The position numbers and the translations under genes were made by a program. A DNA stretch of 16,515 nucleotides. Origin: CAYXPG01 sp964564845 (lineage in GTDB: Bacteria > Planctomycetota > Phycisphaerae > Sedimentisphaerales > Anaerobacaceae). The stretch lies in the NCBI GenBank assembly GCA_964564845.1, contig CAZMCN010000037.1:1-16515 (forward strand). The letters are read 5' to 3'. Below, piece after piece: positions 1 to 6,581 of the stretch (the first letter of the stretch is position 1; the number at the start of each line of letters is the position of its first letter). The notes below the pieces were generated by a model. That model saw only the letters and a program-made list of their open reading frames with translations, was not told the origin of the DNA and searched no databases.

Positions 1-242
1 CAGGTTATCGGCAAAAACAAGCAAAATTATTCAATTATGTTAAGACACAAGGCAACTTTACGTTTTTTCTTAAATTACATACATTCTGCTGTTTTCAATT
101 ACTCTATCCGTTTGTTTGGAAACATCCAAACGTATGTTCAATTCGTTAGTCTTCTTGAGCGTATAAAACCATATTACCCGGAACCATAATCCGGAATGGT
201 ATCATCTTTTGTTTTTAGCAAAAACTTTCCAATAATCACTTG

Positions 243-314
243 GCAGAGGGCAGGTGGCCGGGGTGCAGAGGGCAGGTGGCCGGGGTGCAGAGGGCAGGTG
301 GCCGGGGTGCAGAG
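243..314. repeat. 22-bp tandem repeat, three copies plus partial
   Basis: Three identical 22-bp units lie at 243-264, 265-286 and 287-308, followed by the first six bases of a fourth (309-314). The unit begins GCAGAGGGCAGG and ends GGCCGGGGT. It is much richer in G than the AT-rich surroundings. Identity between copies suggests recent expansion by slippage, or a minisatellite. No function can be assigned. Confidence 0.9.
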
Positions 315-374
315 GCAAGAAATACCTGGTTAATGAAAATCATAAGAAAAAAATGGTTAGATAAAATAAGAAAA

Positions 375-435
375 AGGGATAACGGGGTACGATGTACCCT
401 GTTATCCCTCTGGGATGTTCCTTGGCCATCCCAGA
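375..435. repeat. Two abutting hairpins (inverted repeats)
   Basis: Arms 375-390 (AGGGATAACGGGGTAC) and 394-409 form a 16-bp stem with one G/T wobble and a 3-nt loop. A second perfect 9-bp stem uses 409-417 (TCTGGGATG) and 427-435 with a 9-nt loop. There is no T-tract after either, so they are not obvious intrinsic terminators. They may be a small dispersed palindromic element. The right arm of the first, read on the minus strand, contains 15 of the 18 bases of the I-SceI homing endonuclease site. Confidence 0.75.
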
Positions 436-963
436 TTTGCCGGTGTTTTTCCTTGACTGTTTTGCCGATACAGTATATCATAGGCTTACGTTTACTGATG
501 ACGAACAGGATTGTGGTTTTAAGCGTATCTTAAGTACTGTTTTGTTGTTTGGTAGAAGATATGCGTAGGATTAGGCAAAGTCTGTAAGGCTTTGTCCGTA
601 AGGTAGTTAGGTTACAAAAATACTTTTGCATCTGTTTAAGACCCTTGTGAGCGGCAGCACTGTTTACCGTTGCAATGCTGAAAGTGGATTTAGAGTGAAA
701 TCGGAATCTTTTTGGAAAAGCGCTTGCTTACCGGCGAGGGAGTAAGTGGTATTGACTATAAAATTGGTTAATTTCGCAATACAAAGGAACTCATCAGGCC
801 CGGAATTGCTGCCTTTAATGCTGATTTCGGGCGGACGAAGTTGATTTTTACGCTTTAACGAAAAGAATTTCAAAGTTCATTCTCTTTTTGTATCTTTCCT
901 GCCGAAAAATCCCACAATCTCCCTACTTTGAATGATTGTTTATCAGAACTGTTGTAACTGCAA

Positions 964-2562
964 ATGAAAGGTATAGGGATTATGAATACCATAATAATGC
1001 AAATAGGACTGCCTGAGGCTATCGCTTCATTTATCTGTTTTCTCCTGGGAGTCGGTCTTACTGCTGTTGTGTTCCAGATTGTTTCCAGAGCAAAGGCAAA
1101 AACTTTTCAGCAGGACATCCAGCGACAGATTAACGGTGCAAAAAAGGAAGCTGAAAACATAATTAAATCCGCACAAATCGATGTCGCAGCAGAGACCATC
1201 AAGAAAAGAGAGGAGTTCGTTGCTGAAACAAATAAAATTCGCGCAGAGCTGCGCGAAACCGAAATAAGATTAAGCAAACGTGAGGATAACATTGACCATC
1301 AGACGGAGCTGCTGCTGCTGCAGGAAAACGAATTAAAAAAACAGAGAAAAGAAATTGAAAGAAGATTGAATAAAATTGAAGCAAAGAACAAACAGGTTTC
1401 TGCATTGATGGCTCAGCAGAAAAACCAGCTGCTTAAAATTACTGCGATGGGTATGGAAGAAGCAAAAGACCTGCTTTTAAAACGTCTCGAAGACGAGTGT
1501 GAACACGAAATGTCGACATTGATTCAACGCAAAATTGAGGAAACCGCCGAAACTGTCGGTGAAAAGAGCCGCGAAATTATAAGCACCGCTATTCAGCGTT
1601 ACGCTTCTGAACACACCTGCGAAGTAACTGTCTCGACGGTTGAGATCCCAAACGACGATATGAAAGGCCGCGTTATAGGAAGAGAAGGACGAAATATTCG
1701 AGCATTTGAAAAAGCTACCGGAGTAGATGTTATTGTTGACGACACTCCCGGAATGATTATCGTAAGTGGTTTTAATCCTATAAGGCGCGAGGTCGCCCGC
1801 CTTTCGATGGAACGGCTCATCCAGGACGGAAGAATACATCCATCTCGAATCGAGGAGCTTGTCGCCCAGACTAAAAAGGAAGTCAATCATAAGGTCCTGC
1901 AGCTCGGCAAAGACGCCGCCGTTGAGGCTAACGTAAGGGGATTGAATAACAGGGTCCTCAGTCTGCTCGGAGCTTTGAGTTTTAGAACAAGTTATGGTCA
2001 GAACGTGCTTCGACATAGTATTGAAGTTGCTTTTCTCACACAGGTTATGGCCGACGAGCTTGGCCTTGATAGCTCACTCGCAAGACGAGCAGGACTCCTG
2101 CACGACATTGGCAAGGCAATTGACCACGAAATTGAAGGAGGCCATCCAGCCATTGGTGCTAATTTCCTCAAGCGTTTCAACGAATCCTCTGTTATACTCA
2201 ATGCTGTCGCAGGACATCACGGCGATGTGGTTGCTGACAACCCTTACACTCCACTGGTCGGTGCTGCCGATGCCATCAGCGCCTCACGTCCCGGAGCCAG
2301 AAGGGAAACTCTCGAAAGATATATCAAACGGTTGGAGAAACTCGAAGAAATTGCAGGTAGTTTCAAAGGCGTCGAAAATGCCTATGCTATACAGGCAGGG
2401 CGGGAAATTCGCGTTATTGTCAGTGCCGAAAAAGTGGACGATGAGGCGGCAGTGAAAATTGCACGCGATATCGCAAACAAGGTTGAAAATGAGATGACTT
2501 ATCCCGGAGAAATCCAGGTTACACTGCTGCGGGAAGTTCGCTGCATTGAGTACGCAAAATAA
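964..2562 (+). CDS. rny: Ribonuclease Y
   Basis: Membrane-anchored endoribonuclease that starts mRNA decay at the inner face of the cytoplasmic membrane. The 532-residue product has the family's full order: a hydrophobic N-terminal anchor (about residues 17-40), a long charged coiled coil (about 45-200), a KH RNA-binding domain with GRVIGREGRNIR at 235-246, and an HD phosphohydrolase domain with the catalytic His380-Asp381 in LLHDIGKA and a downstream GHHGD. Length matches the usual ~520 residues. The first ATG (964) has no Shine-Dalgarno; the in-frame ATG at 982 follows AGGG at short spacing and may be the true start. The usual partner gene ymdB lies downstream, separated by an inserted small gene. 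Confidence 0.96.
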   Translation: MKGIGIMNTIIMQIGLPEAIASFICFLLGVGLTAVVFQIVSRAKAKTFQQDIQRQINGAKKEAENIIKSAQIDVAAETIKKREEFVAETNKIRAELRETEIRLSKREDNIDHQTELLLLQENELKKQRKEIERRLNKIEAKNKQVSALMAQQKNQLLKITAMGMEEAKDLLLKRLEDECEHEMSTLIQRKIEETAETVGEKSREIISTAIQRYASEHTCEVTVSTVEIPNDDMKGRVIGREGRNIRAFEKATGVDVIVDDTPGMIIVSGFNPIRREVARLSMERLIQDGRIHPSRIEELVAQTKKEVNHKVLQLGKDAAVEANVRGLNNRVLSLLGALSFRTSYGQNVLRHSIEVAFLTQVMADELGLDSSLARRAGLLHDIGKAIDHEIEGGHPAIGANFLKRFNESSVILNAVAGHHGDVVADNPYTPLVGAADAISASRPGARRETLERYIKRLEKLEEIAGSFKGVENAYAIQAGREIRVIVSAEKVDDEAAVKIARDIANKVENEMTYPGEIQVTLLREVRCIEYAK

Positions 2563-2564
2563 AA

Positions 2565-2606
2565 TCGTATGTCGTATGTGGCATGTCGTATGTCGTGTTT
2601 CGTAAA
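2565..2606. repeat. Heptamer array, left of the four-helix-bundle gene
   Basis: Six consecutive 7-nt units: TCGTATG, TCGTATG, TGGCATG, TCGTATG, TCGTGTT, TCGTAAA. The array starts three bases after the rny stop codon. Read on the opposite strand the unit equals that of the array at 3030-3071, so the two arrays form an inverted pair around the intervening gene. Confidence 0.85.
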
Positions 2607-2667
2607 AGAGTACGCACGACAAAAGTACGGTATGACCGTAAAAAAACATGGAAGGAGAAAGTAAGAT

Positions 2668-3027
2668 ATGGGCAAGAAAATAAAAACATACAGAGACCTG
2701 AATATTTGGAATACAGGAATCGAATTAGTCAAAGACATATATAAATTGACAGCAAGATTTCCAAAGCAGGAGATGTATGGTATTGTGAGTCAGATGAGAA
2801 GGTCAGCAATTTCGATACCTTCAAATGTCGCAGAAGCTTTTAAGAGATATCACAATAAGGAATATAGACAATTTTTGTATGTAACATTAGGAAGTTGCGC
2901 AGAATTGGAAACACAGGTAACAATGGCGAAAGGGTTGAAGTATATACAGGAAGACAAAGAAGCTACGTTACTTGAAAAGTTAGACCATATTGGTCGAATG
3001 ATCACGAGTTTGCTGAAAAAACTTTAA
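2668..3027 (+). CDS. Four-helix-bundle protein (23S rRNA intervening-sequence type)
   Basis: A 119-residue helical protein of the S23/IVP family (TIGR02436/PF05635 type), proteins first seen encoded in 23S rRNA intervening sequences and often found alone in chromosomes; their molecular role is unclear. Recognisable family features are the N-terminal YRDLNIW (about residues 8-14), the central RRSAISIPSNVAEAF (about 45-59; the family usually has AEG where this has AEA), and the helix with FLYVTLGSCAELETQ. The start is supported by AAGGAGA about 12 bases upstream. It lies between rny and ymdB, which are normally adjacent, and is bracketed by inverted heptamer arrays. It looks like an insertion that is now probably co-transcribed. 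Composition is more AT-rich than its neighbours. Confidence 0.88.
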   Translation: MGKKIKTYRDLNIWNTGIELVKDIYKLTARFPKQEMYGIVSQMRRSAISIPSNVAEAFKRYHNKEYRQFLYVTLGSCAELETQVTMAKGLKYIQEDKEATLLEKLDHIGRMITSLLKKL

Positions 3028-3029
3028 CA

Positions 3030-3071
3030 ATACACGACATACAATATACGACATACGAAATACGAATTATG
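3030..3071. repeat. Heptamer array, right of the four-helix-bundle gene
   Basis: Six 7-nt units: ATACACG, ACATACA, ATATACG, ACATACG, AAATACG, AATTATG. The last unit includes the ATG of the downstream ymdB-like gene. It is the inverted counterpart of the array at 2565-2606 and leaves that gene without a Shine-Dalgarno sequence. Confidence 0.85.
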
Positions 3072-3920
3072 AAGTTAAACATACTTTGTATTGGTGACGT
3101 GGTGGGTCGGCCGGGCAGACGAATCCTGGCCGAAAAACTAAAGCCGCTCGTAAAGCAGCTCAATGGAGATTGCGTGATAGTCAACGCTGAAAACGCCGCC
3201 GGAGGCTCAGGACTGACTCCACAAATCTATAACAAATTACTCAGATACGGCGCAAACCTTATTACCTTAGGAGACCACGCTTACCGCAAAAGAGATATTA
3301 TTGAGACCCTCGAAACAGCCGACAATATCGTCCGGCCCGAGAATTTCTCACAACACGCTGCCGGAAGGGGATTTGCTTTTTACAAAACCACAAAAGGACC
3401 AACCGTCGCAATCGTTTCTTTAATAGGCCGAATCTTTATGAAGCCGGCCGAATGCCCTTATAACGCTGTCGATAAAATCCTGCCTAAACTTAACCAGCAG
3501 GCCGATATAATAATCGTTGATTTTCACGCTGAAGCCACCAGCGAAAAGGTCGCTATGGGCTATCACCTTAACGGAAGGGTAAGCTGCGTATTCGGAACTC
3601 ATACTCACGTTGTAACTGCCGACGAGAGAATCCTGTCCAAAGGCACAGCTTACATTACTGATATTGGTATGACCGGCGCACACGATTCGATTCTTGGCAG
3701 AAATCCCGAAAACGTCTTGAAGTCCTTCAGGACACGAATGCCGATTCCGTTTGAGGTTGCAACCGATGATGTGAAGGTGAATGCGATTTTGGTTACCGTT
3801 GACGCCGGCACTAAAGAGGCTGAGCGCATCGAACGCATCACCGTCACCGCTGACCTGGAAGATAAAAAAACTTACGACAGCGATAACGGAAAACCGGAAT
3901 ACTTCAACAACAACTTATAA
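3069..3920 (+). CDS. ymdB: YmdB-family metallophosphoesterase (TIGR00282)
   Basis: Calcineurin-like phosphoesterase of the YmdB family. In Bacillus YmdB hydrolyses 2',3'-cyclic nucleotides and affects biofilm and RNA metabolism; it is usually encoded beside RNase Y, as here. The 283-residue length is close to the family's ~265, with extra C-terminal residues. Metal-site residues visible are Asp10 (GDVVGRPGR), Glu41-Asn42 (NAENAAGG), His70 (GDHAY), His153 (DFHAEATSEK), His178 and His180 (GTHTHV). The residue before His70, normally Asn in the GNH motif, is Asp69. The start codon overlaps the final unit of a heptamer array and no Shine-Dalgarno is visible, so translation may depend on the upstream genes. 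Confidence 0.92.
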   Translation: MKLNILCIGDVVGRPGRRILAEKLKPLVKQLNGDCVIVNAENAAGGSGLTPQIYNKLLRYGANLITLGDHAYRKRDIIETLETADNIVRPENFSQHAAGRGFAFYKTTKGPTVAIVSLIGRIFMKPAECPYNAVDKILPKLNQQADIIIVDFHAEATSEKVAMGYHLNGRVSCVFGTHTHVVTADERILSKGTAYITDIGMTGAHDSILGRNPENVLKSFRTRMPIPFEVATDDVKVNAILVTVDAGTKEAERIERITVTADLEDKKTYDSDNGKPEYFNNNL

Positions 3921-3984
3921 AAAATCCCAAACCACATCACATATTTTAGCCCTTCTGCTCTGAATCCATCAGAGGAATTCTCGA

Positions 3985-4022
3985 ACACCTTTTAATTCCC
4001 CTGACACCTTGTAATTCCCCCA
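3985..4022. repeat. 19-bp tandem direct repeat
   Basis: Two adjacent copies, 3985-4003 (ACACCTTTTAATTCCCC then TG) and 4004-4022 (ACACCTTGTAATTCCCC then CA), match at 16 of the first 17 positions. Read on the minus strand the pattern GGGGAATTA/AAGGTGT resembles short repeats seen at the ends of degraded insertion sequences, but no transposase remnant is recognisable, so that reading is only a guess. Confidence 0.7.
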
Positions 4023-4141
4023 GCATCTGCTTTTTATTGAAAGTGGTGTAGATATAGATCAATTAATAGAATGGCAGTTTTTCTTCAGAAGCAAAAGTTT
4101 TTTGATTTATAAGGTCTTGCCACATCAGGGGTTAGGCAATC

Positions 4142-4204
4142 TGCACATTTTTTTCGTCTTCGTGCACATTCTTTTTTTTGACGTGCAATAATCTTTCGAT
4201 TATC
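4142..4204 (+). promoter_or_regulatory. Three phased 21-bp repeats with putative promoter and operator
   Basis: Units begin at 4142, 4163 and 4184, exactly 21 bp apart (two DNA turns). The first two share TGCACATT and a T-rich core ending in CG; the third begins TGCAATAATC. A -35-like TTGACG (4178-4183) is followed after 17 bp by a weak TATCTC (4201-4206). The inverted repeat ATAATC-4nt-GATTAT (4188-4203) reaches into that -10. The layout suits binding of a regulator, perhaps the XRE protein encoded downstream. This is inference. Confidence 0.4.
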
Positions 4205-4278
4205 TCACCTCTTGAAGATAGAGATGATATTTACTGTTAAAAAAGAGATTAAAGACGGAAGAAAAAAGCTGGAAAGAA

Positions 4279-4470
4279 ATGAACGGTTGGGAAAAAGCTT
4301 GGGAAGTGACCAAAATAACAGTCGGTGGCGCTTTAGCCATTGTCGGGTTGTTGCTTGCTCTTGCTTCTGCCGGGGGAAGAGGTTCTGCCGACGGACAAGG
4401 CAGAAGCATTTGGACTGTTGGTGGCGGCGGTAAAAAGCCCCGTTCATGGAGTTCGGGCCGGCACAGATAG
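4279..4470 (+). CDS. Small single-span membrane protein, unknown function
   Basis: A 63-residue ORF that I do not recognise. It begins MNGWEKAWEVTK, has one strongly hydrophobic segment (about residues 13-31, GGALAIVGLLLALAS) that could span the membrane, and then a glycine- and arginine-rich tail. A weak GGAAAG precedes the ATG. It follows the phased repeats and precedes the HTH-membrane gene, with about 150 bp between them. The hydrophobic pattern argues for coding. The basic, low-complexity tail could mean that the true frame shifts near the end. Its job is unknown; a membrane partner of the downstream HTH protein is a guess. Confidence 0.45.
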   Translation: MNGWEKAWEVTKITVGGALAIVGLLLALASAGGRGSADGQGRSIWTVGGGGKKPRSWSSGRHR

Positions 4471-4621
4471 CTGGTGGTAGAGTGTGTGCCATCTTGCCGG
4501 ATACGAGGACAAGCGGAATCTCGTCCAAGGCGAACTGTTTGGAAACCCAAGTTTTATAAACCAGCCGGAGGTCCGAAGGGGTGAAGTACTAAAAACCAGC
4601 TGCTTAAAGGAGGCCCTAAGA

Positions 4622-5275
4622 ATGGCTAAAGAAAGAAAACAAAAAGATAGTGTGAGTCCTGACGATTACATATCATCTACATGGGATTTCGAAAGCGAGA
4701 AACAACGAAAAGAAATGCTCGAACCAATCACGAAAGACAACTGTGGTGACAAACTGAGTCTCGTTCGAAAAGTATCAGGTCTGTCAAGACGAGAGCTTGC
4801 AAAAAATATAGGAGTCAAAGAGTCAACAATCGGGCGTTTGGAAAACAGGAAGACATTACCAAGCCAAGACTTTCTAAATAGACTCCAAGGCTTACAAGTA
4901 CTCGGTTACGCCACGTTCAAAAGGTTATCTGAAGCCGATAGAGAAAAAATATCAGAGTTCATCGGGTCAGGAGCGGGAGTTGCTGGTGGTGTAGCTGCGT
5001 CTGTCGCTATGATATCTACGGCTGGCTCAGTAGGCGGGCTATCGGCAGCAGGTATTACATCAGGCTTGGCTGCGATTGGAGGATCAATGTTGGGGGGTAT
5101 CGTGGCGGCTGCTCTTATTCCTGTAGCAGCAGGTGCCTTGGGGTATGGCGCAATAAAAGGTATAAAGAAGATTTGCGAATTTAACAAACTTTCCTGCAAG
5201 GAATTTGACAATCGTTGGGAAATCAGAAGAGAGAATGTGTCTGTTCATAAGGAAAAGGAAGATAAGGAGGATTAA
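4622..5275 (+). CDS. XRE-type HTH protein with Gly/Ala-rich hydrophobic C-terminal domain
   Basis: 217 residues from the ATG at 4622, chosen because a near-perfect AAAGGAGG (4606-4613) lies 8 bases upstream. Residues about 44-98 form a Cro/C1-type helix-turn-helix (LSRRELAKNIGVKESTIGRL is the HTH core). Residues about 113-182 are a long hydrophobic, glycine/alanine-rich stretch with GLSAAGITSGLAAIGG and IPVAAGALGYGAI, compatible with two or more membrane helices of glycine-zipper type. A charged tail follows (EFDNRWEIRRE and a Lys/Glu-rich end). A DNA-binding domain joined to a membrane or pore-like domain is unusual. The hydrophobic part is loosely reminiscent of IFI6/IFI27-like glycine-rich membrane domains, without proof. 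An in-frame GTG at 4484 would add 46 plausible-looking residues; that longer form cannot be excluded. Confidence 0.75.
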   Translation: MAKERKQKDSVSPDDYISSTWDFESEKQRKEMLEPITKDNCGDKLSLVRKVSGLSRRELAKNIGVKESTIGRLENRKTLPSQDFLNRLQGLQVLGYATFKRLSEADREKISEFIGSGAGVAGGVAASVAMISTAGSVGGLSAAGITSGLAAIGGSMLGGIVAAALIPVAAGALGYGAIKGIKKICEFNKLSCKEFDNRWEIRRENVSVHKEKEDKED

Positions 5276-5283
5276 ATTATGAA

Positions 5284-5430
5284 ATGTATAGCCCCACTTC
5301 CTGGAGAAAGGATAATTATTTACTCAGATGTCTCAAGACGATTATAAAGGACACAAACAATAAGAGTAAGGTTAGATCCTTAGCCAAGGCATTGTGTTCG
5401 CAAGTCTTGGGGCTCGGCCTGGTTAGATAG
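5284..5430 (+). CDS. Possible 48-residue small protein
   Basis: Unrecognised short basic ORF (starts MYSPTSWRKDN, ends LGLGLVR). AAGGAGG at 5264-5270, inside the last codons of the HTH gene, lies 13 bases before this ATG. The same site is better placed (8 bases) for an overlapping ATG at 5279, which opens only a 22-codon frame. One of the two is probably translated. The 48-residue frame ends in a TAG that overlaps the AGGAGG of the next small gene, which would allow translational coupling. No homology is claimed. Confidence 0.35.
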   Translation: MYSPTSWRKDNYLLRCLKTIIKDTNNKSKVRSLAKALCSQVLGLGLVR

Positions 5431-5441
5431 GAGGTATATCT

Positions 5442-5603
5442 ATGTTAAGTACAATCTTAAAATTTGCTATTGGGACTATTGCTGGAGCGATTTTTATCAA
5501 AGAAATTAAAAAAGCTAATATTTTTTATGATAAAGTTCGTAATGAAATATTGAACCAATGGGACAAAATTCATTTGACCGAACAAATAGAAAACATTAAT
5601 TGA
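5442..5603 (+). CDS. Small membrane protein, 53 residues, unknown function
   Basis: ATG at 5442 is preceded by AGGAGG (5429-5434) with a 7-base spacer, among the best ribosome binding sites in the window. The product begins MLSTILKFAIGTIAGAIFIK, an N-terminal hydrophobic segment (about residues 3-19) suited to a single membrane span. A charged, probably helical tail with NQWDKIHLTEQ follows. It lies 166 bases after the HTH-membrane gene in the same orientation and likely belongs to the same unit. I do not recognise a family. It could be a small membrane partner, an immunity-type peptide or a type I toxin-like peptide; nothing in the sequence decides between these. Confidence 0.55.
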   Translation: MLSTILKFAIGTIAGAIFIKEIKKANIFYDKVRNEILNQWDKIHLTEQIENIN

Positions 5604-5923
5604 ACAGCTCTCTGTATTCTCTAGAAATAATCCGGCTGACCAGATCTTTCGCAGGATAATTAAAGATGTCCGCTTGTGCTCTGGGTGGTACTTTTTCTTG
5701 GCTTTCCTTTCGGGTCTAATGTTGATTGCAGATTCATTTTTGCTGCGGTCCGAATTGTCCAGCCGATACCGCCCAGCAAAGCGCCTCGTTTTATACTGTT
5801 TTTATGCGAGTATGTCAAATAAAAAATACTGGTTACCTTTCGGCCTTTCGGACACCTTTTCATACCCCAATGGCTAAAAACTACGAACAACGAACCACGA
5901 ACAATGAACTATAAACAATGAAC
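5604..5923. other. Intergenic region, no gene supported
   Basis: Open stretches exist on both strands (about 5660-5890) but none has a ribosome binding site or recognisable motif. The only clear structure is the heptamer array at the right edge (5883-5924). Confidence 0.5.
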
Positions 5924-5924
5924 T
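5883..5924. repeat. Third heptamer array, abutting the MBL gene
   Basis: Six 7-nt units: ACGAACA, ACGAACC, ACGAACA, ATGAACT, ATAAACA, ATGAACT. The last base is part of the stop codon of the minus-strand hydrolase. Like the two arrays around the four-helix-bundle gene it has six units of seven, but the unit sequence differs and no inverted partner was seen nearby. Confidence 0.8.
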
Positions 5925-6556
5925 CATTGCAGGAATGGGTTATATGCCTTTTCCCGCCCGATAGTTGTTATTGGGCCGTGGCCGGGATAAACTGCGGTCT
6001 GCTCAGGCAGGGGCAGCAGCCTTTCCTTTATGCTCGTTATTAACTGCTCCATATTGCCGCCCGGAAAGTCTGTTCGGCCAATCGAGTCGGCAAACAGCGC
6101 ATCACCGACAAAAACAATTTGCTCTTCTTTCGAGTAAAGACTAATCCCTCCCTGCGTATGGCCGGGGGTGTGGAGAACCTCAAGTCTTATGCCGGCTTCC
6201 TCGACCATATCGCCTTCTTCGATAAGCACGTCGGCCGGCTCGGTGCTGAACTGTATCCCGGCCAGCCCAGAGAGATTCTGTTCACTATCGGTTAACATTT
6301 CGGCGTCAAGTTTGTGGATATAAACCTTTGTGTCGGGGTATTCTGCTCGCAATATACCTAAGCCTGCAATGTGGTCGGCGTGACCATGAGTGAGAATAAC
6401 AGTAGCCCGTTTGAGTTTATGCTCATTGAGAAAATCAACGACTGGGCCTGCCTCAAGGCCCGTGTCAATTATAAGACAGTTTTTGGCTGTAATGCTTTCA
6501 CGCAGAACATAGCAGTTGGTTTGGTACATACCAACAACCAGTCGCTCTATTTCCAT
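5924..6556 (-). CDS. Metallo-beta-lactamase-fold hydrolase, glyoxalase II-like
   Basis: A 210-residue single-domain MBL-fold enzyme of the YcbL/glyoxalase II-like group, probably a cytoplasmic thioester hydrolase (S-lactoylglutathione-type or related substrate; exact substrate not deducible). All metal ligands are present: His57, His59, Asp61 and His62 in THGHADH, His133 in TPGHTQGG, Asp152 in GDALF and His193 in PGHGP. GRTDFPGG (residues 160-167) is typical of this group, and length is normal for the short form. AAGGAAG precedes the ATG by about 9 bases. A promoter lies just upstream. The stop codon overlaps a heptamer array, so the gene is probably monocistronic. Confidence 0.92.
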   Translation of the reverse strand: MEIERLVVGMYQTNCYVLRESITAKNCLIIDTGLEAGPVVDFLNEHKLKRATVILTHGHADHIAGLGILRAEYPDTKVYIHKLDAEMLTDSEQNLSGLAGIQFSTEPADVLIEEGDMVEEAGIRLEVLHTPGHTQGGISLYSKEEQIVFVGDALFADSIGRTDFPGGNMEQLITSIKERLLPLPEQTAVYPGHGPITTIGREKAYNPFLQ

Positions 6557-6581
6557 ACAACATCTTCCTTAAAAAGCAAAA

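Larger units (their letters stand above)
1..963. other. Gene-poor region upstream of rny
   Basis: No reading frame here looks convincingly coding. The open stretches on both strands lack a good ribosome binding site and run through repeats and hairpins. What can be seen is a GC-rich 22-bp tandem repeat at 243-314, two adjacent hairpins at 375-435, and a minus-strand stretch (about 236-873) that stays open in pieces, with one frame interrupted by a single stop near 531-533. It may be an intergenic spacer, a dispersed non-coding element or the remains of a gene. No convincing -35/-10 pair was found directly before rny. Confidence 0.5.
3921..4278. other. Intergenic region before the HTH-membrane island
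   Basis: No protein gene is supported. The region holds a 6-bp hairpin at 3958-3974 without a T-tract, a 19-bp tandem direct repeat at 3985-4022, and three phased 21-bp repeats with a putative promoter and palindrome at 4142-4206. Confidence 0.6.

Noticed and set aside
114..131. Inverted repeat GTTTGG/CCAAAC near the left edge
   Set aside because: Six-base stem with alternative pairings and no T-tract; too weak to call a terminator or operator.
240..533. 97-residue + strand open frame
   Set aside because: It runs through the tandem repeat and both hairpins, has no ribosome binding site, and its composition follows the repeats.
3958..3974. Hairpin CTCTGA/TCAGAG after ymdB as terminator
   Set aside because: Stem of only 6 bp and no T-tract follows.
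4205..4528. 107-residue minus-strand frame opposite the small membrane protein
   Set aside because: The first ~35 residues look protein-like, but the rest is Arg/Gln/Cys-rich with no ribosome binding site; the + strand frame with a clear hydrophobic span is preferred.
4484..4621. GTG-initiated N-terminal extension of the HTH protein
   Set aside because: It stays in frame and looks plausible, but the GTG lacks a Shine-Dalgarno while the ATG at 4622 has AAAGGAGG at 8 bases. Not excluded.
5660..5890. Open frames on both strands (76 and 67 residues)
   Set aside because: No ribosome binding site, no motif, mutually overlapping; likely chance.
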